From: JBOGVA01 sp050692195
GTDB lineage: Bacteria > Actinomycetota > UBA4738
Assembly: GCA_050692195.1 (NCBI GenBank)
Contig: JBOGVA010000034.1
Span: 1-18,285 of the forward strand
Length of the DNA stretch: 18,285 nt
Reading direction: 5' to 3'
Below are positions 6,007-12,818 of this stretch, piece by piece; position 1 is the stretch's first letter; every line of letters begins with the position of its first letter. A model generated the notes under the pieces. It was not told where the DNA came from. It saw only the letters and a list, made by a program, of their open reading frames with translations, and searched no databases. The position numbers were made by a program, and so were the translations under genes.

Positions 6007-7406
6007 TGCAGGCCGGCCTGATGCAAGAGCCCCGGCGCGGCACCCAGCTCGCGCTGACCATATTGGCCATCATCCTGTCCGTCTCCGCCTATGTCCTTGT
6101 GACGCTGGGGGTGACGGGGGAGACTCCACCGGGGGTGGGGGGATTCGTCGCGGTCGTGGCAGCGACCTACCTGCTCGCGCACGTCATCGTGACCAGGCTT
6201 GCCCCGGGGGCCGACCCGGTCCTGCTGCCCGTCGCCGCCGTCCTGGCCGGCCTGGGCTACGCCCTGATCTACCGGCTGGACCCCGGCCTGGCCGACTCGC
6301 AGTTCGGATGGCTGATGCTCGGCCTGCTGCTCTTCGGCCTCACGCTGTTCGTCGTCCGGGACCACCGCTCTCTGGACGCCTACACCTACACCATCGGGCT
6401 GCTGGGGATCCTCTTCCTGCTGTTGCCCGTCGCCCCCGGGGTGGGGCGAACGATCAACGGCGCCCGGCTGTGGATCCGACTCGGGCCGCTCACCTTCCAG
6501 CCCGCCGAGATCGGGAAGGTCCTGATCGTGATCTTCCTGGCCTCCTACCTGTCCTCCAAGAAGGAACTCCTCGCCGTGGCCACCCGGCGGATCGGCCCGC
6601 TCCGCCTGCCGGAGCCGCGGCACCTCGGACCTCTTCTGGTCGCCTGGTCCCTCTCTCTGGCGGTGCTGTTCATGGAGAAGGACCTGGGCTCTTCTCTCCT
6701 GTTCTTCGGGATCTTCATCGTCATGCTGTGGACGGCGACGGCCAGGGCCTCCTACCTGGGGCTCGGCCTGGTTCTGTTCGCGGCGGGAGCGATGCTCGGC
6801 TACGCCGCCTTCGACCACGTCCAGACCCGGGTCGACGTGTGGCTGCACGCCCTCGAACCGGAGCTCATACAGGGCGATGGCTTCCAGCTCGCCCAATCCG
6901 GGTTCGCCATGGCCACGGGCGGCCTCGCCGGCACCGGCCTGGGCCGAGGCCACCCAGGACTCATCCCCTTCGTCGAGACGGACTTCATCTTCGCCGCTGT
7001 GGGCGAGGAGCTCGGCCTGATCGGCGCCACGGCCCTGCTCCTGCTCTACGTGGTGTTGATCAGCCGGGGGTTCCGCGCGGCCATCGCCCGAGAGGACGGC
7101 TTCAGCAAGCTGCTCGCCACGGGGCTGGCCACCGCCCTGGCGCTTCAGACCTTCATCATCGTGGCAGGGGTGACCCGGCTGATCCCGCTCACGGGCATCA
7201 CCCTGCCGTTCGTCTCCTACGGCGGATCCAGCCTGGTGGCGAACTTCGTCCTGCTCGCGCTGCTCGTCCGCGTATCCTCGCCGCCCCCCGCACACGCCGG
7301 GCGACGGCGCTGGCGGGGCGGCAGCCGGGAGCCCCGCGCCGGTGGAGCCGTCACCCCTGGCAGCTCCGCACCGACTGCGGTCGTCAACCCGAAGGGTGAG
7401 GCGTGA
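6006..7406 (+). CDS. rodA: SEDS-family peptidoglycan glycosyltransferase (RodA/FtsW)
   Basis: This 466-residue polytopic membrane protein has about ten hydrophobic segments. SEDS proteins polymerise lipid II into glycan strands together with a partner class B PBP. Family signatures are visible: QPAEIGK (165-171), the likely catalytic Asp in KDLGSS (D226), VETDFIFAAVGEELG (323-337) and PFVSYGGSSL (401-410). The next gene is its PBP partner, as is typical. RodA is preferred over FtsW because of the pstP-rodA-pbpA-pknB context. The C-terminal ~45 residues are basic and low-complexity. A second in-frame ATG at 6021 is a possible alternative start. Junctions with both neighbours overlap by 1-4 nt. 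Confidence 0.94.
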   Translation: MQAGLMQEPRRGTQLALTILAIILSVSAYVLVTLGVTGETPPGVGGFVAVVAATYLLAHVIVTRLAPGADPVLLPVAAVLAGLGYALIYRLDPGLADSQFGWLMLGLLLFGLTLFVVRDHRSLDAYTYTIGLLGILFLLLPVAPGVGRTINGARLWIRLGPLTFQPAEIGKVLIVIFLASYLSSKKELLAVATRRIGPLRLPEPRHLGPLLVAWSLSLAVLFMEKDLGSSLLFFGIFIVMLWTATARASYLGLGLVLFAAGAMLGYAAFDHVQTRVDVWLHALEPELIQGDGFQLAQSGFAMATGGLAGTGLGRGHPGLIPFVETDFIFAAVGEELGLIGATALLLLYVVLISRGFRAAIAREDGFSKLLATGLATALALQTFIIVAGVTRLIPLTGITLPFVSYGGSSLVANFVLLALLVRVSSPPPAHAGRRRWRGGSREPRAGGAVTPGSSAPTAVVNPKGEA

Positions 7407-8878
7407 TGGACCGCCAGATCCGCCGGCTGGCCCTGGCCTTCCTCGTGCTCTTCGTCCTGGTGTTCGCCCAGATCAACTACATCCAGGTGTTCGCGGCGTC
7501 CCGCCTGGCCAATCACCCCGCCAACCAGCGCCTGTTGCTCCAGGAATACACCGTCGACCGCGGAGCGATCCTGGCCCGCGACGCCCGGACCATCCTGGCC
7601 GCCAGCCAGCCCACGGAAGGGAGGCTGAAGTATCGCCGCGAATACCCCGAGGGCGCGCTGTACACGCATGTCACGGGGTACTACTCGGTGGTGTTCGGCC
7701 GCGCCGGCCTGGAAGCCTCCCAGAACGACTACCTCTCCGGCCGGGCCGCGGAGCTCCTGCCCCAGAACCTGGTGGACGAGATCCTCGGCCGCGACAAACG
7801 GGGGGCCACCGTCGTCACCACCATCGACCCGAGGCTTCAGAGGGCGGCACAGCAGGCCCTGGGGTCGCTTCGAGGCGGCGTGGTGGCCCTCGACCCGCGA
7901 GACGGCGCCGTGCTGGCGCTGGTGGCCAACCCCTCCTTCAACCCCAACCCGCTGGCATCTCACAACCCCGACCGCGTGCGACGGGCACACCGCCAGCTTG
8001 TCAGAGATCCCGAGAAGCCCCTCCTGTCACGGGCTCACCAGGAGCTCTTCCCTCCCGGCTCGACGTTCAAGATCGTTACGGCGGCCGCGGCCCTCGAGAA
8101 CGGGATGCGCCCCGAGACAACGTTCCCCAACCCGCTCAGACTCGAGCTCCCGAATACCAGAGAGGAGATCGAGAACTTCGGCGGATCGCACTGCCTGGGA
8201 GGCGCCTCGCGGATCACGCTGGCCCAGGCACTCCAGATCTCTTGCAACGTGACGTTCGCCCGGATAGGCCTGGAGCTGGGGGCGGAGAAGCTCGTCGAGC
8301 AGGCCGAGCGGTTCGGGTTCAACCAGCAGGTCGACTTGGAAGTGCCGTACGCCGAGGGGTCGATCCCGCCGGCCCCGGAGTTCGCCCAAGCCCTCTCGTT
8401 CGTGGCGACCTCTGCCATCGGACAGCAGGACGTCCGGGCCAATCCGATGCAGATGGCGCTCGTGGCAGCCGCCATCGCCAACAGGGGGATCCAGATGGCT
8501 CCGCGGCTGGTCGAGGAGATCCGTGACCCCTCGGGCCGGGTGATCAGGACAGTGGATCCCCGAGAGCTCGGCCGCTCCATCTCGGCCAGGACCGCCGCCG
8601 AGCTCACCGCCATGATGGTGAGCGTGGTCGAAGCCGGGACGGGGACGGCCGCCCAGATCCCCGGCCTCCGAGTGGCCGGCAAGACCGGGACGGCCGAGGT
8701 CCCCGGAGGGCAGCCCCACGCCTGGTTCGTGTCCTTCGCTCCGGCCAACAGTCCTCGGATCGTGGTGGCGGTGGTCGTCCTGAACGGTGGAGACCTCGGC
8801 AACGAAGCCACCGGAGGACGGGTAGCCGCCCCGATCGCCAAGGCCGTGCTCGAGGCGGCCCTCGGAGGCGGCGCCTAA
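7406..8878 (+). CDS. pbpA: Class B penicillin-binding protein PbpA (transpeptidase)
   Basis: This 490-residue DD-transpeptidase cross-links the strands made by the upstream SEDS protein. It has one N-terminal membrane anchor (about residues 6-24), a dimerisation/pedestal region and a transpeptidase domain from about residue 155. The three active-site motifs are intact: S219-T-F-K222 (PPGSTFK), S279-C-N281 and K426-T-G. ATG 7406 overlaps the rodA stop in TGATG, the same junction type as pstP/rodA, with a GAAGGGTGAGG just upstream. GTG 7403 would add one residue. Size and layout fit actinobacterial PbpA (PBPA), needed for cell division and septation in mycobacteria. Confidence 0.95.
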   Translation: MDRQIRRLALAFLVLFVLVFAQINYIQVFAASRLANHPANQRLLLQEYTVDRGAILARDARTILAASQPTEGRLKYRREYPEGALYTHVTGYYSVVFGRAGLEASQNDYLSGRAAELLPQNLVDEILGRDKRGATVVTTIDPRLQRAAQQALGSLRGGVVALDPRDGAVLALVANPSFNPNPLASHNPDRVRRAHRQLVRDPEKPLLSRAHQELFPPGSTFKIVTAAAALENGMRPETTFPNPLRLELPNTREEIENFGGSHCLGGASRITLAQALQISCNVTFARIGLELGAEKLVEQAERFGFNQQVDLEVPYAEGSIPPAPEFAQALSFVATSAIGQQDVRANPMQMALVAAAIANRGIQMAPRLVEEIRDPSGRVIRTVDPRELGRSISARTAAELTAMMVSVVEAGTGTAAQIPGLRVAGKTGTAEVPGGQPHAWFVSFAPANSPRIVVAVVVLNGGDLGNEATGGRVAAPIAKAVLEAALGGGA

Positions 8879-10431
8879 TGGCCGGCGACAAGGTCCTGGC
8901 CGGGCGCTACGAGCTCGATTCCGTGCTCGGGCAGGGCGGGATGGCCGAGGTGTACCTCGGCACCGATCGGGTCCTCGGACGGCAGATCGCCGTGAAGATC
9001 CTGGGCTCGCAGTTCGCCCGGGACGACTCGTTCGTCGCCCGGTTCCGTCGCGAGGCTCAATCAGCGGCCTCGCTCAACCACCCGAACGTGGTCAGCGTGT
9101 ACGACACGGGCTCCGACGACGGTACCCACTTCATCGTGATGGAGTACGTGCGAGGAAAGACCCTCTCCCAGGTGATCCGGGAGGACGGGCCCCTCCTTCC
9201 GGAACGAGCCATCGAGATCGGGGCGGCGGTCGCTCGGGCTCTGGCGTTCGCCCACGACGCGGGGATCATCCACCGCGACGTGAAGTCCGGCAACATCATG
9301 CTGACGCCATCCGGCGATGTGAAGGTCATGGATTTCGGGATCGCTCGGGCCACGGCGTCCGAAGGCCTCACCCAGACCGCCACCGTCCTGGGGACGGCCA
9401 CCTACTTCTCCCCCGAGCAAGCCCAGGGAGCGGCGGTGGACGCCCGCTCCGACCTCTACTCCCTGGGCGTCGTGCTCTACGAGATGCTCACCAGCCACCC
9501 TCCATTCGCCGGTGAGACCGCGGTGGCCATCGCCTACAAGCACGTGCAGGAAGACCCGGTGCCACCGAGCCGATTGAACCGCGACGTCCCCCGCGAGCTC
9601 GACGCCATCGTGCTGAAGTGCCTGGCCAAGAACCCGGCCAACCGGTATCAGTCGGCGGACGAGCTGCTGGCCGACCTGGAACGATTCAGCGCGGGGATCC
9701 CCGTCGCCGCCACGCCGATCCTTCTCCAGCCCACCGAGGTCGTGGAGCGAAACACCCGCCCCACTTCGGTGCTGCCCGCCCCCGCCACCGAGGAGGCGGA
9801 GACCCGCCGGCGGTGGGTGGCCGGGACCATCCTCGGCCTCATGCTCCTCATCCTCGCGGTGGGGCTCTTCTTCCTCGCCCGGAGCCTGCTGTCGCCCGAG
9901 GCCCTGGTGAGGGTGCCCGACGTCAGGGGGCAGACCCTGAATGCCGCGCGACAAACCCTTCGACAGGCGGGCTTCGAGGTGGGCGACGTCACCCCGGTGC
10001 CTTCGGACGAGGAGGAAGAGAACATCGTGGTCGACTACGACCCGAAGGAAGCGGCCAGAGGAGACGCCATCGATCTGACGGTCTCGAGCGGTCCCGATCT
10101 GGTCAGGGTTCCGAACGTGGTCTGCGAGACGGAGGGCGACGCCAGATCCATCCTCGAGGACGAAGGCCTCAGGGTTCGAGACGCCGGGCCCGCCGAGAAC
10201 CCCAGGTGTCCGCAGGAGGGTCTGGTCGCTCGGCAACGACCGGAGCCGGGGGACGAGGTGAGGCCCAACTCGATCGTACGGATCTTCATCCAGCCTGCCC
10301 CGTCGCCCAGCCCCTCGCCATCGCCCAGTCCGTCGCCATCGCCATCGCCCAGTCCGTCGCCGTCGCCATCGCCCAGCCCTTCGCCGTCGCCATCGCCCAG
10401 TCCGTCGCCATCCGGGGCGCCCAGCCCGTGA
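8878..10431 (+). CDS. pknB: PASTA-domain Ser/Thr protein kinase PknB
   Basis: This 517-residue transmembrane kinase controls growth and division. The kinase domain (about 10-270) has a glycine loop GQGGMAEVY (18-26), catalytic K40, E59, HRDVKSGN (132-139) and DFG (152-154). The activation loop has Thr 165, 167 and 169, then SPE (178-180). A juxtamembrane linker, one membrane segment (about 314-335) and two extracellular PASTA repeats (about 342-405 and 407-473) follow. C416 and C444 in the second PASTA could form a disulfide. The last ~43 residues are nearly pure Pro-Ser repeats. Mycobacterial PknB has four PASTA repeats, so this form is shorter, perhaps with the Pro-Ser tail reaching into the wall. 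ATG overlaps the pbpA stop (TAATG); the end overlaps the next gene by 4 nt. Confidence 0.96.
   Translation: MAGDKVLAGRYELDSVLGQGGMAEVYLGTDRVLGRQIAVKILGSQFARDDSFVARFRREAQSAASLNHPNVVSVYDTGSDDGTHFIVMEYVRGKTLSQVIREDGPLLPERAIEIGAAVARALAFAHDAGIIHRDVKSGNIMLTPSGDVKVMDFGIARATASEGLTQTATVLGTATYFSPEQAQGAAVDARSDLYSLGVVLYEMLTSHPPFAGETAVAIAYKHVQEDPVPPSRLNRDVPRELDAIVLKCLAKNPANRYQSADELLADLERFSAGIPVAATPILLQPTEVVERNTRPTSVLPAPATEEAETRRRWVAGTILGLMLLILAVGLFFLARSLLSPEALVRVPDVRGQTLNAARQTLRQAGFEVGDVTPVPSDEEEENIVVDYDPKEAARGDAIDLTVSSGPDLVRVPNVVCETEGDARSILEDEGLRVRDAGPAENPRCPQEGLVARQRPEPGDEVRPNSIVRIFIQPAPSPSPSPSPSPSPSPSPSPSPSPSPSPSPSPSPSPSPSGAPSP
10319..10408 (+). repeat. 24-bp tandem repeat encoding the Pro-Ser tail of PknB
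   Basis: Near-identical units starting CATCGCCCAG begin at 10319, 10343, 10367 and 10391, a 24-bp period (eight codons, PSPSPSPS) with about 3.75 copies inside a longer 6-bp-rich tract. Because 24 is a multiple of three, gain or loss of a unit keeps the reading frame. All forward frames are open across the tract, which creates spurious long ORFs. Confidence 0.85.
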
Positions 10432-12050
10432 CCCTGACGTCCTCGGACTTGGTGGCGGAGGACTTCACGCAGGAAGAGCGAGCCATCCTCGCCCCTCACT
10501 TCACGAGCCTCGATGGACCCGTGTTCGCCCTGGTCAATCTGCCGGAGGTCGTGAAGGGCGCTCTGTTCGCCAGATACTCACGTTCCTCCAAGTCGCTCCG
10601 TCGCCTGTTCCTCGACGAGTTCGCCGAGGGTGCGGCTCCGGGCGGAGCCGATACCGCCGAGGTGGGCGTGGGTCGGGCCGAGCAGCTCTATCAGCGGGTG
10701 TTCTTCGAGTACGGCGACGACTCCGTCGCGCAGCTGGGAGGCGTTCACCTCGCCTGCGAACAGACGTCGCAGCTCCTGGCGAAGGTCCTCGAGTGGGGAC
10801 GCCTCGCCGCCTACCTCGAGCAGTCGACACGGTACGTCCCATTCGACGATCGGCCGGGTGGGAGATGGCGGTACCACGTCCCCCAGGAGGTGCAGGACCA
10901 TGCCGAGCTCGAGGCGAAGTACCGGCTCACGCTGGATCGGGCGTTCGAGGCCTACTCCAGGTGGCTCGGGCCGATGCAGGAGTTCCTGCGGTCGCTCTTC
11001 CCGCAACAGCCGGGTGACTCGGACTTCGTCTACCGAATGACCATCCGGGCGAAGGCGTGCGACACCCTCCGCGGGCTGCTTCCCGCCGCCACCCGGACCC
11101 ACGTTGGCATCTTCGCCACTGCCCAGGCCTACGAGCAGCTTCTGCTCAGGATGCGGGCCGATCCACTCATCGAGGTCCGAGCCTACTCCGAGCTCATGCT
11201 CACCGAGCTGCGGAAGGTCATCCCGGCCTTTCTCACCAGGATCGACCTGCCGGAGCGGGGCGGCCGATGGAGCGAGTACCTGGCCCAGACGAGAGCGGCC
11301 ACCGCAGAAGTGGCCGAAGACCTGCTACAGGGCCTGGCGGCCCAGCCTCGCCCGGAGGTCGTCCTCACCGACTGCGATCCCGACGGCGAGGTCAAGGTCG
11401 TGGCCGCTGCTCTGTACGGCGTGAGCGAGCTCCCCGACGACCAGCTCATGGACGCGGCGAGAAAGCTGTCGACCGAGGACCGCGCCAGGGTGCTCAAGGC
11501 GTACGTCGGCGACCGGAAGAACCGGCGACACAAGCCGGGCCGGGCGTTCGAGCGTTCGTCGTACCGTTTCGACGTGCTCTGTGACTACGGCGCCTTCCGG
11601 GACCTCCAGCGGCACCGCCTCCTGACCATGGAGTGGCAGACGCTCAGCCCCGCGCACGGGTACGAGCTCCCGCAGGAGATCGAGCCGGCCGGTGCCCTGC
11701 TGGACTGGAACGCGGTCATGACGGAGTCCGCGGAGCTGCATGAGCTGATGCGGGCAAGGGGCCTCGGCCCGTCGTCGCAATACGCCGTGGCGATGGCCTA
11801 CAGGATCCGTTTCTACATGGACATGAACGCGCGAGAGGCGATGCACCTGATCGAGCTCCGGACAACACCGCAGGGCCACCCGGTCTATCGGCGAGTGTGC
11901 CAGCAGATGCATCGGCTGATCGCGGACGGCGCGGGCCACCACGCCATCGCCGACGCCATGGCGTTCGCCGATCACACCAGCGTGGAGCTGGAACGCCTGG
12001 AGGCCGAACGCCGGACCGAAGCGAAGCGACTCAGGTCACCGGCGAGCTGA
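10428..12050 (+). CDS. Tandem ThyX-like protein (degenerate flavin-dependent thymidylate synthase fold)
   Basis: This 540-residue protein has two regions resembling ThyX. In the first half, YGDDSV (95-100) mimics the GHxSV strand, and W123-G-R125…S133-T-R135 replaces the RHRxxSxNxxSxR signature: the final SxR is kept but R-H, S and N are lost. In the second half, R395-H-R397 is kept but the rest is changed (T400, E402, T405, S407). The C-terminal MHLIELRTT resembles the end of ThyX. Active ThyX makes dTMP with FAD, NADPH and methylene-tetrahydrofolate; whether this protein binds FAD or dUMP is unknown. GTG 10428 overlaps the pknB stop (GTGA), indicating coupling, although no good RBS is visible. 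In-frame TTG 10449 and GTG 10452 are alternatives. Similar long proteins in databases are often named thymidylate synthase; I would not claim that activity. Confidence 0.85.
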   Translation: MTLTSSDLVAEDFTQEERAILAPHFTSLDGPVFALVNLPEVVKGALFARYSRSSKSLRRLFLDEFAEGAAPGGADTAEVGVGRAEQLYQRVFFEYGDDSVAQLGGVHLACEQTSQLLAKVLEWGRLAAYLEQSTRYVPFDDRPGGRWRYHVPQEVQDHAELEAKYRLTLDRAFEAYSRWLGPMQEFLRSLFPQQPGDSDFVYRMTIRAKACDTLRGLLPAATRTHVGIFATAQAYEQLLLRMRADPLIEVRAYSELMLTELRKVIPAFLTRIDLPERGGRWSEYLAQTRAATAEVAEDLLQGLAAQPRPEVVLTDCDPDGEVKVVAAALYGVSELPDDQLMDAARKLSTEDRARVLKAYVGDRKNRRHKPGRAFERSSYRFDVLCDYGAFRDLQRHRLLTMEWQTLSPAHGYELPQEIEPAGALLDWNAVMTESAELHELMRARGLGPSSQYAVAMAYRIRFYMDMNAREAMHLIELRTTPQGHPVYRRVCQQMHRLIADGAGHHAIADAMAFADHTSVELERLEAERRTEAKRLRSPAS

Positions 12051-12084
12051 GGCGTCCGGGCTCACTTGCCCAATCGCGGAGGCG

Positions 12085-12561
12085 TCAGCCAACTCGAACC
12101 GTGATCGAGAACAGGCGAACGGGGATCGCTCCGGAGGGTCTTGCCCCCTGCTCGCCCGGCGCCCCCAGAGGACAGTGGTCCGTCATCGCTGCGGGCAGGG
12201 GGCCTTCGCACCTGGGCCGGCCGCTGAGCCGGACCTCCCCTTCTCCCGGCTCCCGGGCCACGAACTCGAACCGTCGCTTCTCCTCGTCGCTGGACACCAG
12301 CTCGAGGATTCCTGTCGGATAGGTCAGGAGCTTCCACTCGAGGGATGGCGCGGCCGGGCCCGCCGAGAGGGCCAGCACCAGGCGAGCACCGGCCTCCAGG
12401 ACGAACGTGCGCCCGGCGTCGCCGGGACCGACCCGGACGGTGGCGGGCTCGGCACCCACGCCGGCCAGGCGCCCGCAAGAGACGGCCAACAGTCCCAGGC
12501 CGGCTACCAGGCACGCCGCGGCAAGCCCGGGCAGGTGTGGTCGGCTTCCTTCCAGGGCCAT
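12085..12561 (-). CDS. Putative lipoprotein with chagasin-like (I42) features
   Basis: This is a 158-residue predicted lipoprotein. The N-terminus has a basic stretch, a hydrophobic core (about 13-28) and a lipobox LAVSCG whose Cys would be lipidated. The mature part is beta-rich: a V-x-V-G-x-G-D start, LEWKLLTYPTGILEL, a FEFVAREPGEGEVRLSGR segment, and a closing SITVRV strand. This order recalls the chagasin/I42 cysteine-protease-inhibitor fold, but that is a weak pattern match. The chosen ATG (12561-12559) places the signal peptide at the start; longer upstream frames add proline-rich, noncoding-looking sequence. Two Cys residues (RCEG, HCPL) may pair outside the cell. It converges on the operon end with a 34-nt gap. 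Confidence 0.65.
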   Translation of the reverse strand: MALEGSRPHLPGLAAACLVAGLGLLAVSCGRLAGVGAEPATVRVGPGDAGRTFVLEAGARLVLALSAGPAAPSLEWKLLTYPTGILELVSSDEEKRRFEFVAREPGEGEVRLSGRPRCEGPLPAAMTDHCPLGAPGEQGARPSGAIPVRLFSITVRVG

Positions 12562-12644
12562 CTTCCGGTTAGACGATCGGGCGGGCGGATCAGGTCCCAG
12601 GGAGGCCCGCGGGCTGCCCGGCGTCCTGAGAGAATGCCTCGCGC

Positions 12645-12818
12645 ATGTGGGCGGCGCCTCCTCTCCTGGCTTTGGATCGAGAGACCCTGATGCTGGCCGC
12701 CCTTGCCGCCCTGGTCGTGGCGGGAGTGGTGGTGTCGGCAGGCGCATGGGTCCTTCTATGGCGGGGGCGCACCGGCCGGTCCCACCGTGACGACATCGTG
12801 GACCGCGGTCCCCGCTAG
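12645..12818 (+). CDS. Small single-pass membrane protein, 57 residues
   Basis: I do not recognise this ORF. It encodes one strongly hydrophobic segment (about residues 14-41, rich in Ala, Val and Leu) followed by a basic, then mixed-charge tail ending GRSHRDDIVDRGPR. The positive residues after the hydrophobic segment suggest a cytoplasmic C-terminus. The ATG at 12645 has only a weak GAGAGA upstream; ATG 12690 would give a 42-residue version. The TAG stop (12816-12818) overlaps the stop of the convergent acyl-CoA ligase in the palindrome CTAG. It could be a real small membrane protein or a chance frame in GC-rich DNA. Confidence 0.4.
   Translation: MWAAPPLLALDRETLMLAALAALVVAGVVVSAGAWVLLWRGRTGRSHRDDIVDRGPR

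Noticed and set aside
10299..10411. Regularly repeated sequence considered as a CRISPR-like array
   Set aside because: Units are contiguous with no unique spacers and encode a Pro-Ser tail in frame with pknB.
9618..10427. Long plus-strand frame leading into the ThyX-like protein (would give 810 residues)
   Set aside because: It overlaps pknB in another frame. The upstream part is low-complexity Arg/Gly/Pro sequence and is open only because of GC bias and the Pro-Ser repeat. ThyX homology begins after GTG 10428.
12562..12747. N-terminal extension of the lipoprotein gene to 12747
   Set aside because: The extension is proline/arginine-rich and would place the signal peptide and lipobox in the middle of the protein; the ATG at 12561 puts them at the start.
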